In this document: in pieces, positions 8,391 through 18,646 of the stretch | Layout of the letters: each line of letters begins with the position of its first letter | Numbering within the stretch: position 1 is the stretch's first letter | NCBI GenBank assembly: GCA_035645145.1 | Contig: DASQNC010000025.1 | Span: 62,001-126,000 of the forward strand | DNA: 64,000 nucleotides | Direction: 5' to 3' | Origin: Azospirillaceae bacterium | Lineage (GTDB): Bacteria; Pseudomonadota; Alphaproteobacteria; Azospirillales; Azospirillaceae | Position numbers and translations under genes: made by a program | The notes under the pieces: model-generated | Seen by the model: the letters and a program-made list of their open reading frames with translations, nothing else | Told to the model about the DNA's origin: nothing | Databases searched by the model: none

Positions 8391-9834
8391 CACTACTTTG
8401 GCATTGAGCTCGCAATGGCCTGCTGGGTTGGCTGTTTGGCCTGCCTGATCGATGCAGGCGGAGGCGGCCATGGCTGGATATGGCGTGCAGGGTTGGGAGC
8501 GTGAACTGACGAACTGGCTGGCGCCCCTCCTGTCGGCCCTGGGGCATCCCGCCCGCCGGCTGTGGGCGCCCTTCTATATCCGCGGGCTGCTCGGACCTGG
8601 CGAGCGCAAGAGCGTACAGCCCATGGCCGAGCGGCTGGGCCTCGGCGGCCACGACCAGCTGCATAACTTCATCGCCAGCGCATCCTGGAACACCAATGCC
8701 CTGGAAGCCGTCCTGGCCGCCAAGGCCGACGCGCTCGTGGGCGGGGCGGGCGCGGTCCTGGTGGTGGACGACACCGCCTTGCCGAAGAAGGGACTGCATT
8801 CGGTCGGTGTGGCGCGCCAGTACGCGGGGGCTCTGGGCAAGAATGCCAACAACTGCCAGACGCTGGTCTCCCTGACCCTGGCGCGTGACGAGGTCCCGAT
8901 CCCCGTGGCCCTGCGCCTGTTCCTGCCCTGGGAATGGGTGGCCAATCCAACCCGCTGCGCCAAGGCCGGTATCCCCGCTGCGCTCTGTGCGCCGAAGGCC
9001 AAGACCGATATCGCTTTGGAGGAGATTGACCGGCTGCGGGCGGCAGGCCTGCGGTTCGGCTGTGTCCTGGCCGATGCGGGCTATGGGATCAGCGCGGGTT
9101 TCCGCCAGGGCCTGGATGCCCGGGAACTGCTCTGGGCGGTCGGCATTCCGCGCATTCAGAAGGTCTACCGCGCAGACGCGGAGATGGTGCGCCCGGCGCC
9201 CCTCAGAGGACGTCCACGCCGCGCCGCCATTCCGGTTGAAGACGCGGTGGCTGCCGAGACGCTGCTCGATGCCGCGCCCTGGCGGATGATCAGCTGGCGC
9301 ATGGGCACCAAGGGGCCATTGGCTGCCGAGTGCACGTGGCCGATGGACCGGCAGTCACCATCCGCGGCAAGGCCAACCGGCACCTGCCTGGGACGGCAGT
9401 TTGGCTGGTGGGGGAGCGCCGGACGTCGGGTGAGCGGAAGTACCACCTGTCCAACCTACCCGAGGACACGGACCTGGAGGCGCTCGCCTGCGCCATCAAG
9501 GCACGCTGGGTGTGCGAGCAAGGGCACCAGCAGATGAAGTGAGGAGCTTGGGCTGGACCACTTCGAGGGCCGGACCTGGTGGGGGCTTCACCACCATGCG
9601 GTGATGGTGATGATCGCCTACGCCTTCCTGCAGCACCCGCGACTTGCCGCATGGGCGAGCGGGGGGGGGGGAACCGGACCCGCCGCTCTGGTCCGCCACC
9701 CCAGCCCACGCTTCCCGCCGTGCGCGCCGCCGTCGCGCGCTTGCTCCACGCATGCCAGCCGCCATGCCTCCAATGCCCCAGGTGCAGAGCATGGATCAAC
9801 GGCTGGCCAGCCACCTGAAACTACCAAAGTAGTG
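8391..9834 (+). mobile_element. IS701-like insertion sequence, decayed
   Basis: A 1,444-bp element bounded by inverted repeats CACTACTTTGG (8391-8401) and CCAAAGTAGTG (9824-9834). The adjoining tetranucleotides are TTAG (8387-8390) and CTAG (9835-9838). Both fit the YTAR target duplication known for the IS701 family but differ by one base, so either one has mutated or the flanks were rearranged. Size, ends and the single DDE transposase fit IS701. The transposase frame is broken three times, so the copy cannot move by itself. Confidence 0.8.
8470..9818 (+). pseudogene. IS701-family transposase, three frameshifts
   Basis: DDE transposase. The first part (to about 9325) reads cleanly and contains the first catalytic Asp region, LVVDDTALPKKG, and the second, CVLADAGYG. 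Near 9325 the frame shifts and continues as VADGPAVTIRGKANRHLPG to QQMK. A second shift with a stop lies at about 9540, after which the conserved [15 protein letters not shown] is read. A third falls in the run of eleven G at 9661-9671, after which the usual tail [18 protein letters not shown] follows to the stop at 9818. The ATG at 8470 gives the family N-terminus. No programmed frameshift signal is apparent. Confidence 0.85.
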
Positions 9835-9986
9835 CTAGTGCGCCTCCGTGTCTATCGGAGCTGTGCCGCGCATTTCGCTTCGGTCAGGATGAGGGGGTGA
9901 TCCGTCGTGCACGCCGGCTCCAGTGGCGGAAGCAATCCTGAACAACTGATTACCCTGAGCCGTTGCAGAATTTCCAATTTAGGCTA

Positions 9987-10928
9987 TCAGGCAGCTTCTT
10001 TGTTGAGGATATGTTCCGCCATCATATGAACGCTTATCATTGGTCGTAGACGAATTCTTGTTCTATCTGCCTGCTCTTCGAGGTCATCCAAAGCTTCCAA
10101 AATGTGTTTCTGCTGTCGCACCGTGACCTGCGGGTCATCAGGTGCAGGATGCTGAACCAGCATCTCGTATTCGGCATGGCGTGGGATGAAATGATCTGCT
10201 TCTTTTTCCCTTTCCACTTTCAGATCCCAAAGTCTTTGCTTAATAGTACCAACCGACCTTGATGCCCCCTTTGCTCGGATCATTCCAAAATTTGCTACAA
10301 GGCGGGTTCCTGAAAAATCTATTTGGACTTCGCTTGCCTTTGTACGTGGAAGCCTCGTTCCCGCCTCACGGATTTTCCGGTCAAAACACTTGTCGAGCCC
10401 TGGGCGACGCTGGGTAACGTAGCGAAAAATAAGAGCATGCAGGCGGTTACCTTCGCCGACAGTAGCGAGTTCGGTCTGATTTTGTTCTGATGCAGGCACA
10501 AAACCGAACCGTTCATCTCCTGACTCTTCGTTGACCAGCGACGATGAGGTAAAAAGCCAAGCTCGCGCAATATCCTGTAGAGATGCGCCGGTGCCTTCGG
10601 TCAAGGGGCCAAAGGTGATGCTAGCGAACGCCGGTCGCGGATCGGTGAGGGCCGCTTCGCCGCGTTGGGTAAGATCATCTATGAGTGCGTCCAATGATGC
10701 TGTAGCCGCGAATTTAACGACGTCAGCCTGCGCCCCATACAAGCAATTGAGCTTCCTAAGCCCATTGGCGCGCTCAACGTGAAACTCGTTGCTGTTCACA
10801 ACAGCAACACCAATAGTCAGACGCTCCCCAGATCCCGGCACCGGCTCAAGGTATACGGGCGCCCACTTCGCGCGCTTGGCTATGCTAGCGCTTGGGAACG
10901 CGGCAGGGTCCAAATCAAGGATGTTCAT
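9987..10928 (-). CDS. Partner protein of HipA-like kinase, unknown function
   Basis: A 313-residue protein whose function I do not recognise. Its ATG at 10928 overlaps the stop of the upstream kinase gene (ATGA, four shared bases), so the two are translationally coupled and probably work together. The N-terminal part (WAPVYLEPVPGSGERLTIGVAVV) recalls the layout of DUF3037 proteins that are often encoded beside HipA-family kinases, but the protein is much longer than that domain; this likeness is by eye only. No helix-turn-helix or membrane segment is obvious. The C-terminal third is charged and helical (KQRLWDLKVEREKEADHF). GC content is lower than in the backbone. Confidence 0.65.
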   Translation of the reverse strand: MNILDLDPAAFPSASIAKRAKWAPVYLEPVPGSGERLTIGVAVVNSNEFHVERANGLRKLNCLYGAQADVVKFAATASLDALIDDLTQRGEAALTDPRPAFASITFGPLTEGTGASLQDIARAWLFTSSSLVNEESGDERFGFVPASEQNQTELATVGEGNRLHALIFRYVTQRRPGLDKCFDRKIREAGTRLPRTKASEVQIDFSGTRLVANFGMIRAKGASRSVGTIKQRLWDLKVEREKEADHFIPRHAEYEMLVQHPAPDDPQVTVRQQKHILEALDDLEEQADRTRIRLRPMISVHMMAEHILNKEAA

Positions 10929-11749
10929 GGTACCAGCCTTGGCAAGCCGATAGCTGACGTGGCCAAGAGCGGAACATGCTGACACCGATCCTTTAGGAAT
11001 TGCAAGAGACTTACTAAGTCTCCTGCCGACAGCAGATTGATGACCCGGTTCGCTCTTGCTGTTTCATCGAGATCAACTCCAGCCGATCGAGTCGGGAAAG
11101 TGGATGCCTCCCTAACGAGATGAGCTCGTTGAGACGGGGCCAGGCGGGGCGTAAGCCACTCTGTAAGGCGATTCTGATACACTCCATCGGCTCGGAGTGA
11201 GTTTGCGACCCAAGCCTCGCCTGTGAAACACCGGCCATGATCAATAAGCCAAACAGCGTTGTTACCGTCGAAAAGAAGGTTATTCATGTGACGGTCTGTG
11301 TTCGCCACCCACGTGTCGAACAAAAATGCCTCACTGAGCTTCGCCCATCCGGTAAGCCTATCCAAGATCAAGTCCCAGCCTGCCCCTGCTTGGGTGCAGA
11401 TCTGTGCGACTGGCGGAGTGCCCTGAAGCTCGCTCGCGAAAAACACACGCGCCCCATTCGAAAGCAATGGTGCCTTATATCCCGGCAGGACCGTTGAGCT
11501 AGCGACTGCCAAGAAGGGGCGCGGAACGGGAAGACCTAGGCTTAAGGCTAATGCCGCAGCCAATACCTCGTTCGCCAACTCCTTTTGCGGAAGATCCTTT
11601 ATGATTGCTTTCGATGGACGCCCGACACCAGTCTCAATTAATCCGATGAAAGTGTTGTTGATATTATTGTTCTTGAACGGCGCTGCGCCGGGCTGGACCT
11701 CCGCCAGCCCGACGGCAGGAACCGTCTGTACGATTTGATGACCTGACAT
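10925..11749 (-). CDS. HipA-like serine/threonine kinase
   Basis: Kinase-fold protein of 274 residues related to HipA. Visible elements: a candidate ATP-binding Lys in SKAIIKDLPQKELANEV, the conserved GLPVPRPF stretch, the catalytic loop DTWVANTDRHMNNLLF (Asp, Arg and Asn in the expected places) and the metal-binding LIDHG motif. Canonical HipA toxins have a HipB repressor beside them; none is seen here, and the coupled downstream gene is of another kind. The start at 11749 follows AGAGGGG closely; an in-frame ATG at 11788 would add 13 residues. Likely roles (inferred): toxin-antitoxin or defence module carried by the island. Confidence 0.75.
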   Translation of the reverse strand: MSGHQIVQTVPAVGLAEVQPGAAPFKNNNINNTFIGLIETGVGRPSKAIIKDLPQKELANEVLAAALALSLGLPVPRPFLAVASSTVLPGYKAPLLSNGARVFFASELQGTPPVAQICTQAGAGWDLILDRLTGWAKLSEAFLFDTWVANTDRHMNNLLFDGNNAVWLIDHGRCFTGEAWVANSLRADGVYQNRLTEWLTPRLAPSQRAHLVREASTFPTRSAGVDLDETARANRVINLLSAGDLVSLLQFLKDRCQHVPLLATSAIGLPRLVP

Positions 11750-12008
11750 AACCCCTCTTTTGAGCGCTCGCAAAACGTATGAGGCCAATCACCATCGGGT
11801 CACGACCATAGGGCGAAAATGGAAAAATTACCACCCTTAGTCGTCGTGTTGCCCATTTGGTGGAGCTAGCAACTCAGGTCAGCACACGCCTCGTTGAGAG
11901 GCGACCGGGAGTGTCGCCCTAATCAAACCTTCTAGCTCCTCTGTGGCGCCCCAGTCACATCGGTAACTCCGCCAAGTTTGCCGACGAACGGGAGGCCAGA
12001 GGGTCGCC

Positions 12009-12441
12009 ATGCGGCGGCACGAACTAAGCCCCGGGCCGTGGGCGTTGATCTCCGACCTGATGCCGCCCGCACTGCTCCGCGGCGGCGGGCGCTGGCGCGA
12101 CCACCGCCAAGTGGTCAACGGGCTGTTCTGGAAACTGGTGACCAGCGCGCAGTGACGCGACACCCCGAGCGCTACGGCCCTTGGCAGATCGCCGCTGTGC
12201 TGAGCCTGGGCCAGCGCCATGAGGTACCAGTGTTTGCGGCCCTGATGGACGGGGGGGCTGGCATTGGCGCCGTCATTCCGCAGCGCCCCGGTCCCTGGGT
12301 GGGCCCGCCGCGGGATAGCTCAAGGGGTGCCTGTTCATCGCCACCCGGCGCAGCAAGCTCGCCCGCAGCTTCCTGGCCGTGCCCAAGCTCGCTTTCGTCT
12401 GCCAATACCTTCGGACCCTCAGACCGCCAGATGGGGCCTAA
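12009..12441 (+). pseudogene. IS5-family transposase remnant, internally deleted
   Basis: The N-terminal part reads ELSPGPWALISDLMPP, then RWRDHRQVVNGLFWKL, the usual IS5-type opening domain. It then meets a stop (TGA, about 12152) and a frameshift before ERYGPWQIA. Most of the catalytic core is missing, and the C-terminal end resumes at about 12329 as LFIATRRSKLARSFLAVPKL to the stop at 12439-12441. At about 430 bp it is roughly half the length of an intact gene. No clear terminal repeats are left. Confidence 0.8.
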
Positions 12442-12650
12442 GAGCCCTTATTTACTTGCGTCCAATTTGTGCGTCAGTATATTTACTTGGCAAGGTGGGT
12501 TTCGTTGCCACAGATAGTGTTGTTAGGGTTTGCGTGAAGTGATGGGAGGTGTCCTTTTTGTGAGGAGATGATCGTGTAAATATTAATCCCGATCGGTCGA
12601 TCGGTGTGAAATTTGTAAGGGCAGTAGCCATTTAATATCGGTGTGCACAA

Positions 12651-13517
12651 ATGAAAACAGTGATAAAGATTGAAATGCATAAGTCGTTCGCAATTAGTGT
12701 TGCCTGGATTGAGCGCTTGGATGGCATTTTTCATGATGCTGTGCAGCGGAGCATTGCTCTGAGAATGTCGGAAGTAGAGGATTTTAAGAATGATGAGGTG
12801 AAAAAAATTATCGAGCAAGATGATGATAACAGGAGGAGGGTGTTAAGGCGATTTGTTGATGAGAGGGTGTCTGAAAAGGAAGATGATATAAGGAGGACTG
12901 ATGGCTATTACATTTCTGCTGTGTGCTCTGATGGAACATCAATAAGAGACGCTTCCTTTGATGAGATTAGAAAAGCTAATTTCGGTAGCAGGATAATCAC
13001 AAAATTTTCTGCGAATAGCTCACATTCATCCAAAATACGGATTGATATAGACTTAACTCGGAGGGGGATGGGTCCGGTCATGGAGGCTGAGATTTCCGGT
13101 GATGACGGGTATATTTTTTATGTTGAGCGCCAAATAAGAGATTTATTCGATGAAGCTAAAGTGTGGTGGTGGCTCGCCGGTCGCGTAAGCCCATTGTACT
13201 TTGCATTTTATATGTATGCATTTGACATAGTTGTATTTTCCGCGGCTGCCGTCTTTATAGCAGCTAATGGAATAACGGAAGATGTGCAAAAAAATTTTGC
13301 ATCTATATTTTCATTGATGTTAATGGCGCCTATATTTGGAAGTGCATTATACTGGATAGTATGCAAAATCATGTTTCCTCAAGCATCTTTTATAATTGGT
13401 AAGGGCGAAAGGCGGTTCATGTTCTACAAGAACATAAGGGCAGTTGTGGGTGTTGCTGTCATATTGTCGTTTATCGTTGGCCTGGTTGTTAATTATGTCT
13501 CAGGGTTATTATTTTGA
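12651..13517 (+). CDS. AT-rich membrane protein, unknown function
   Basis: Not recognised; 288 residues. The first ~180 residues are soluble and highly charged, with a likely coiled segment (KNDEVKKIIEQDDDNRRRVL). They are followed by three hydrophobic segments at about 183-212, 220-246 and 262-288 that should anchor the protein in the inner membrane with the soluble part in the cytoplasm. Base use is strongly AT-rich compared with neighbours, as for the gene at 7602, so it was probably acquired. No good ribosome site precedes the ATG. A charged cytoplasmic region on a C-terminal membrane anchor is a plan seen in some defence effectors, but nothing specific supports that here. Confidence 0.65.
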   Translation: MKTVIKIEMHKSFAISVAWIERLDGIFHDAVQRSIALRMSEVEDFKNDEVKKIIEQDDDNRRRVLRRFVDERVSEKEDDIRRTDGYYISAVCSDGTSIRDASFDEIRKANFGSRIITKFSANSSHSSKIRIDIDLTRRGMGPVMEAEISGDDGYIFYVERQIRDLFDEAKVWWWLAGRVSPLYFAFYMYAFDIVVFSAAAVFIAANGITEDVQKNFASIFSLMLMAPIFGSALYWIVCKIMFPQASFIIGKGERRFMFYKNIRAVVGVAVILSFIVGLVVNYVSGLLF

Positions 13518-13887
13518 CTTTTATCGACGGTTAAATGCGCTGGTGCAAAAATTTAGGCACCGGTCGTTAATGGGTTGTGTAATGCGTTTGCTATAGGAGC
13601 TGCGTGACAGGATCTTCGCATATGCATACGAAGGTTAATTCGGCATGCGGACTGTTGATTATGCCGCCGATCAAAAAATGAGTCTCTGGTTGTGAGAAAT
13701 CCTGCTTATCTTGTTAAGTGGCAGGAAAACCTATCGGTTTGCGGCATCGGACCATTATTTCTGTTAATTATGTAACTCGGGTTGTCATGAATAATTTGGG
13801 AGGCAAACTAAGCTGTAGGAGGCGGTGAAGGTGGGAAAACCATTTCAAAGAGTCTAGGGGTGACGCTGTCTGAATTTCTGCTCTCGC
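13518..13887. other. Non-coding AT-rich right edge of the island
   Basis: About 370 bases between the AT-rich membrane protein and the RND permease. I see no gene, no tRNA fragment and no clear terminator. Composition changes from AT-rich to GC-rich at about 13850, which marks the boundary of the acquired segment. Confidence 0.5.
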
Positions 13888-16800
13888 CTACCGCCGCTCC
13901 CTCGTCACCAACCGGAAGAACAACGGCACAAACAGTACGGCCAGGAACGTTGCCGCCAGCATCCCACCGATCACCCCAGTCCCCACCGCATGGCGGCTGG
14001 CCGAGCCGGCGCCGGTGGAGATCGCCAGCGGCACGGTGCCCAGGATAAAGGCCAGCGACGTCATGACGATGGGGCGGAAGCGCAGCTTGGCCGCTTCCAC
14101 CGCCGCGTTGTGGACGGACAGGCCCTCGCGGTGGCGTTGGGCCGCCACCTCGACGATCAGGATGGCGTTCTTGGCGGCAAGGCCGATCAGTGTGACCAGC
14201 CCAACCTGGAAGTAGATGTCGTTCTCGATCCCGCGCAGGTGGATGGCCAGGATGGCGCCGAACACCGCGAACGGAACCGCGGTGATCACCGCCAGCGGCA
14301 GCGACCAGCGCTCGTATTGCGCCGCCAGGATCAGGAACACCATCAGCAGGCCGAACAGGAACCCTTGGGTCCCCGTCCCGGCGGTCTGAAGTTCCTGGTA
14401 TGCCGATCCCGTCCACCCGATCGCGTAGTCCGACGACAGCGTTTGCGCCACGACCTGCTGCATCGCCGCGATGGCCTGGCCGGACGAAATGCCCGGCGCC
14501 GGGTTGCCCTGGATCTTGGCGGCAGGGAAAACGTTGAACCGGTCCACCACGTCCGGCCCGACGATGCGGGTTGCCGTCACCAGCGTGTTCAGCGGCACCA
14601 TGGCGTTGTTCGCCGACCGCACGAACACGTGCCGCAGATCGTTCGGCGCCTCGCGGAATTCGGCCTCCGACGACAGGCTGACGCGGTAGGTCCGCCCGAA
14701 CAGGCTGAAGTCGTTGACGTACAGACTGCCGAACGTGCTCTGCATCGTGTCGAAGATCGACACGATGGGCACGCCCAGCGCCTTCGCCTTGTCGCGGTCC
14801 ACGTCCAGCCGGTATTGCGGCACCCCGGTGTTGAAGGTGGTCGAAACACCCTGAAGCTCCGGCCGCTGGTTTGCGGCCTGGATCACCCGCTGCGCCGCCT
14901 GCGCCAGGCTTTCCAGGCTGCCGCCGGACCGGTCCTGAAGGAAGAATTCGAACCCGCCCGTGGTGCTCATCCCCTGGATGGGCGGCGGGTTGAACCCGAT
15001 CGCCACGCCGTCGCGGAAGCCGGCGTTCAGTGCGGCAAAGCTCGGCGCCAGATTGCGCGCGTCCTGCCGCGGGTCCGTCCGCTCCGACCAGTCCTTCAAC
15101 GAAACGAACGAGATCCCGGCGTTCGTCTTCTGCGCGCCCGACAACAGGTCGAACCCCGCCAGCGTGGTCACGTCCGCCACGGCGGGATTGCGCATCAGCC
15201 CCTGTGTCACCGCCCCGGTGATGTCGCGCGTGCGGTCGAGCGAGGCGGCCGGCGGCAGGGCCGCCACCACGAAGACGACGCCCAGATCCTCCGCCGGCAC
15301 CAGACCGCCCGGCACCCGCTGGAACAGCCACCACGTCGCGCCCAGCATCACGCCGACCAGCACCAGGGCGACCACCGCATGGCGCAGGAAAAAGGACGCG
15401 CCCGCGGCAAACCCCTGGGTCACCCGCGCGAACCCGCGGTTGAACAGGCGGAACGGCAGCCAGGGCCGCCCCTGCCCGGACGGCGCATCTCCCGATTGCC
15501 CATCCCCCGAATGCCCACGCCCCGGCTTCAGCAGCACCGCGCACAGGGCCGGGGTCAGGGTCAGCGCCACGATGCCGGAAATCACCACCGACACGGCGAT
15601 GGTCACCGCGAACTGCCGGTACAGCTCGCCGGCCAGACCGCCCAGGAACGACACCGGCACGAACACGGCGCACAGCACCAGGACCACGGCGATCACCGGA
15701 CCGCTGACCTCGTCCATGGCCTGGATCGCGGCCTCGCGCGGGGGCTTGCCCTGCGTGGTCATGATGCGTTCGACGTTCTCCAGCACGATGATGGCGTCGT
15801 CCACCACGATGCCGATGGCCAGGATCAGGCCGAACAGCGTCAGCAGGTTGATCGAGAAACCCAGCAGGTGCATGCCCGCGAAGGCGCCGATGATCGACAC
15901 CGGCACGGCCAGAATGGGGATGACCGTCGCCCGCCAGTTCTGCAGGAACACGAAGACGACCAGCACCACCAGCGCGATCGCCTCGGCAAAGGTCACCACC
16001 ACCTCGTGGATCGAGGCCTCGATGAAGCGGGTGGTGTTGAACGGCACGTCGTAACGCAAACCGTCCGGGAACCGCTGGGCGAGGCGGTCCATGGTGGCCT
16101 TGACCGCCCCCGAAACCTCCAGCGCGTTGGCGCCGGGTTGCAGATAGAGGCCGATCGGCACCATCGGCGCGCCGTTCAGGGTCGCCGTGGTGGCGTAGTT
16201 CAGCGACCCCAGCTCGACGCGGGCGACATCCCGCAGGCGCAGCGCGGCCCCGTTGGCATCCGAACGCAGGATGATCTGTTCGAACTCGCGCGGATCGGCG
16301 AACCGGCCCCGCGTGGTGGCGGAGTAGGTGAAGGCCTGCCGGCCCGGCATCGGCTCTTCCGAAAACCGGCCGGCGGCGAACTGGGCGTTCTGCTCGCGGA
16401 TCGCGGCGGCGATGTCGCTCGGGGTCAGGTGGTATTCCGCGACCTTGTCGGGCCGCAGCCAGATGCGCATCGAATAGTCCGACGCGCCGAACAGGGACGC
16501 GTCGCCCACCCCCGGCGTGCGCCGCAGCTCGTCGATGACGTTCACCAGCGCATAGTTCGAGATGAAGACCGTGTCGTACCGCTGGCCGGGCGACGACATG
16601 GCCACGATCTGCAGGATCGAGGTGGACCGCTTGGCGACCGTCACGCCCTGGCGGCGGACCTCCTCCGGCAAAAGGGCCGTCGCGCGCTGCACCCGGTTGT
16701 TGACGTTGATGGTCGCCTGGTCGGGATCGGTGCCGGTCTGGAAATAGACCGACAGGTTCACGGCGCCCGACGCGGTCGAGGTCGATTGCATGTAGATCAT

Positions 16801-17025
16801 GCCCTCGACGCCGTTGATCTGCTGTTCCAGGGGTGCTGCCACCGTCTCCGCCACGGTCTGGGCGCTCGCCCCCGGATAGGTTGCCGAAACCACCACCTGG
16901 GGCGGGACGATCTCGGGGTACTGGGCGACGGGCAGGACGCGCAGGGCGAGGACCCCCGCGAACACCAGGAGGATCGACAGGACCGACGCGAAGATCGGCC
17001 GGTCGATGAAGAACCGGGAGATCAC
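13888..17025 (-). CDS. RND multidrug efflux permease, HAE1 (AcrB) family
   Basis: Inner-membrane proton-driven pump subunit that exports hydrophobic and amphiphilic drugs with a periplasmic adaptor and an outer-membrane channel. It has 1,045 residues, normal for the family. The opening [16 protein letters not shown], the porter-domain sequences and twelve expected membrane segments, including [18 protein letters not shown] (the Asp pair of the proton relay), are all visible. The start is a GTG at 17025 that overlaps the adaptor's stop (GTGA). No outer-membrane factor and no TetR/MarR regulator lies beside the pair in the window. Confidence 0.95.
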   Translation of the reverse strand: MISRFFIDRPIFASVLSILLVFAGVLALRVLPVAQYPEIVPPQVVVSATYPGASAQTVAETVAAPLEQQINGVEGMIYMQSTSTASGAVNLSVYFQTGTDPDQATINVNNRVQRATALLPEEVRRQGVTVAKRSTSILQIVAMSSPGQRYDTVFISNYALVNVIDELRRTPGVGDASLFGASDYSMRIWLRPDKVAEYHLTPSDIAAAIREQNAQFAAGRFSEEPMPGRQAFTYSATTRGRFADPREFEQIILRSDANGAALRLRDVARVELGSLNYATTATLNGAPMVPIGLYLQPGANALEVSGAVKATMDRLAQRFPDGLRYDVPFNTTRFIEASIHEVVVTFAEAIALVVLVVFVFLQNWRATVIPILAVPVSIIGAFAGMHLLGFSINLLTLFGLILAIGIVVDDAIIVLENVERIMTTQGKPPREAAIQAMDEVSGPVIAVVLVLCAVFVPVSFLGGLAGELYRQFAVTIAVSVVISGIVALTLTPALCAVLLKPGRGHSGDGQSGDAPSGQGRPWLPFRLFNRGFARVTQGFAAGASFFLRHAVVALVLVGVMLGATWWLFQRVPGGLVPAEDLGVVFVVAALPPAASLDRTRDITGAVTQGLMRNPAVADVTTLAGFDLLSGAQKTNAGISFVSLKDWSERTDPRQDARNLAPSFAALNAGFRDGVAIGFNPPPIQGMSTTGGFEFFLQDRSGGSLESLAQAAQRVIQAANQRPELQGVSTTFNTGVPQYRLDVDRDKAKALGVPIVSIFDTMQSTFGSLYVNDFSLFGRTYRVSLSSEAEFREAPNDLRHVFVRSANNAMVPLNTLVTATRIVGPDVVDRFNVFPAAKIQGNPAPGISSGQAIAAMQQVVAQTLSSDYAIGWTGSAYQELQTAGTGTQGFLFGLLMVFLILAAQYERWSLPLAVITAVPFAVFGAILAIHLRGIENDIYFQVGLVTLIGLAAKNAILIVEVAAQRHREGLSVHNAAVEAAKLRFRPIVMTSLAFILGTVPLAISTGAGSASRHAVGTGVIGGMLAATFLAVLFVPLFFRLVTRERR

Positions 17026-18275
17026 GGCCGCGCCCCGGCCCCTTGGCCGTCCCTTTGGTCACCAGAGGGCGGTGCCTGCGCCGCCTGCGGATTGGCGGAC
17101 GGCGCACCGGGGGCCAGCGCATCGGGGGCAAGGGGCGTGGGCCGGACCGGCGCGCCCGGTCGGACCCGGATCACTCCGTCCACCACCACCCGTTCGCCGC
17201 CCTGCAGGCCGTCCCGCACCACCCATCCCGACGCGACCTCGGTGCCCAGGCGGATCGGCCGGACCTGGGCGGTGTCGTTCTCGCCGACGACAAAGACCGA
17301 CGGACCCTGCGGCCCCTGGCTCACGGCTTGGCTGGGAACGACGATGGCGTCGGGCAGGGTGACGCCGCGCACGCGCACCCGGACGAACTGGCCGGGAAGC
17401 AGGGCGCCCTCGGGGTTGGGGAAGAGGGCGCGGGTTTGGATGGTGCCCGTCTGCGGATCGACCCTTTGCGCGGATATGTCGATCCGGCCGGGATGGGGAT
17501 AGACCTCGCCATCCCCGTATTCCAGGTTCACCGTCAGGTCCCGTTCGGTGATCGGTCGCGCCGACCGCTCGTTCCGGGCACGGAACGCCCGGCCCTCCTC
17601 GTCGGTGAACGAGAAGTTCACATAGGCGGGGTCGAGCTGCGTGATCGTGGTCAGAAGCGTCTGTTGCGCCTGGATCAGGGTGCCGGTCGGGGGCGATAGC
17701 AGGGCGGTCACACCGGCGACGGGCGCCTGGATGACCGTGTAGCCCAGGTTCAGCCGGGTTCCCTGGATCTCCGCCTCGGCAAGTTGGATGCCGGCGCGGG
17801 CCTGGTCGCGCTGTGCGCGGGCCTCGTCGATCTGCCGTTCCGTCGCCACCTGCCGGCGGAACAGTTCCTCGGTGCGGTTGAAGTTTTCCTCCGCGGCGCG
17901 GAGTGTGGCCTGCGCCTGCTGGAGTTGCGCCTCGGCCCGGCTCAGGGCCACCTGGTAGGTGGCGGGGTCGATCCGGAACAGGGTCTGGCCCTGCTCGACC
18001 CGGGCGCCTTCCTCGTACTCGCGCTTCAGCAGCAGGCCGCCCACAAGCGGCCGCACCTCCACATCGCGGAAACCCGCAACGCGGCCGGCGTATTCCACCG
18101 GAAACGGGACTTCGGCGGGTTGGACGACGACAACGCCGACCTCCGGGGGCGGCGGGCCCGTGGCGGCCGGGGCCTGGGCGGGAGCCTGCGCCCCGGGCAG
18201 GCCGAACAGGACGGCGTACGCACCGAAGGCGAGGGCGGCGCCGACCAGGAGAAGGAGGAGGAGGCGCTTGCCCAC
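17022..18275 (-). CDS. RND efflux periplasmic adaptor (membrane fusion protein)
   Basis: Links the RND permease to an outer-membrane channel. It has 417 residues from the GTG at 18275, which follows GGAGGG, although the frame is open further upstream. An N-terminal hydrophobic anchor ([21 protein letters not shown]) is followed by the lipoyl half-motif ([20 protein letters not shown]), the alpha-hairpin (about residues 100-160, with [15 protein letters not shown]), then beta-barrel and membrane-proximal domains. The end is Gly/Pro/Ala-rich. It is translationally coupled to the permease. Confidence 0.94.
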   Translation of the reverse strand: MGKRLLLLLLVGAALAFGAYAVLFGLPGAQAPAQAPAATGPPPPEVGVVVVQPAEVPFPVEYAGRVAGFRDVEVRPLVGGLLLKREYEEGARVEQGQTLFRIDPATYQVALSRAEAQLQQAQATLRAAEENFNRTEELFRRQVATERQIDEARAQRDQARAGIQLAEAEIQGTRLNLGYTVIQAPVAGVTALLSPPTGTLIQAQQTLLTTITQLDPAYVNFSFTDEEGRAFRARNERSARPITERDLTVNLEYGDGEVYPHPGRIDISAQRVDPQTGTIQTRALFPNPEGALLPGQFVRVRVRGVTLPDAIVVPSQAVSQGPQGPSVFVVGENDTAQVRPIRLGTEVASGWVVRDGLQGGERVVVDGVIRVRPGAPVRPTPLAPDALAPGAPSANPQAAQAPPSGDQRDGQGAGARP

Positions 18276-18385
18276 GTTGCCCTCCGGGAGCCGGGGCGGA
18301 TGGGACCTGCAACTGGCCCCGGTGCCGCGGAGTTCCCGACGGTGCCCCCGGGCAACGGGACGGAAATAAAAAGGGGGGGACGGCA

Positions 18386-18414
18386 ATAAAAAAGGGCGGC
18401 CGAAGCCGCCCTTT
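18386..18414 (-). terminator. Rho-independent terminator of the cold-shock gene
   Basis: On the minus strand a 9-bp stem (AAGGGCGGC at 18392-18400 paired with GCCGCCCTT at 18405-18413) closes a TTCG tetraloop and is followed by a run of T. It stands 23 bases after the stop of the cold-shock gene and before the efflux adaptor, so it should insulate the two. Confidence 0.88.
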
Positions 18415-18436
18415 TCCGTACCGGTGCGACGGTGTA

Positions 18437-18646
18437 TTAGACCGCGCGCAGGTTCTCGGCCGAGACCTTGCCACGACGCGGGTCGCGGACGGCTTCGAAC
18501 GACAGCTTCTGGCCTTCGTTGAGGCTGCCGATGCCGGCGCGCTCAACGGCGGAGATGTGGACGAAAACGTCCGCCGAACCGTCTTCCGGCTGAATGAAGC
18601 CAAAGCCCTTGGTGGAGTTGAACCACTTAACAGTTCCGATAGCCAT
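18437..18646 (-). CDS. Cold-shock protein (CspA family)
   Basis: RNA-binding chaperone of 69 residues, a single cold-shock domain. Both RNA-binding motifs are present: KGFGFI (RNP1) and VFVHI (RNP2). The family opening is [14 protein letters not shown] monocistronic unit: a strong terminator lies just downstream and a long untranslated stretch upstream. Such genes are commonly controlled through their leader RNA, but no specific element could be identified here. Confidence 0.96.
   Translation of the reverse strand: MAIGTVKWFNSTKGFGFIQPEDGSADVFVHISAVERAGIGSLNEGQKLSFEAVRDPRRGKVSAENLRAV

Noticed and set aside
8470-9542. Programmed frameshift producing the IS701-like transposase
   Set aside because: Three separate breaks, none with a slippery heptamer and pseudoknot context; IS701 transposases are made from one frame.
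9661-9671. Run of eleven G as a phase-variation switch
   Set aside because: It lies in a transposase already broken by two other frameshifts, so switching could not restore a product; slippage or sequencing error is simpler.
13990-17502. 1170-residue frame antisense to the RND genes
   Set aside because: Mirror of the efflux permease; His/Arg/Gln/Gly-rich with no family feature.
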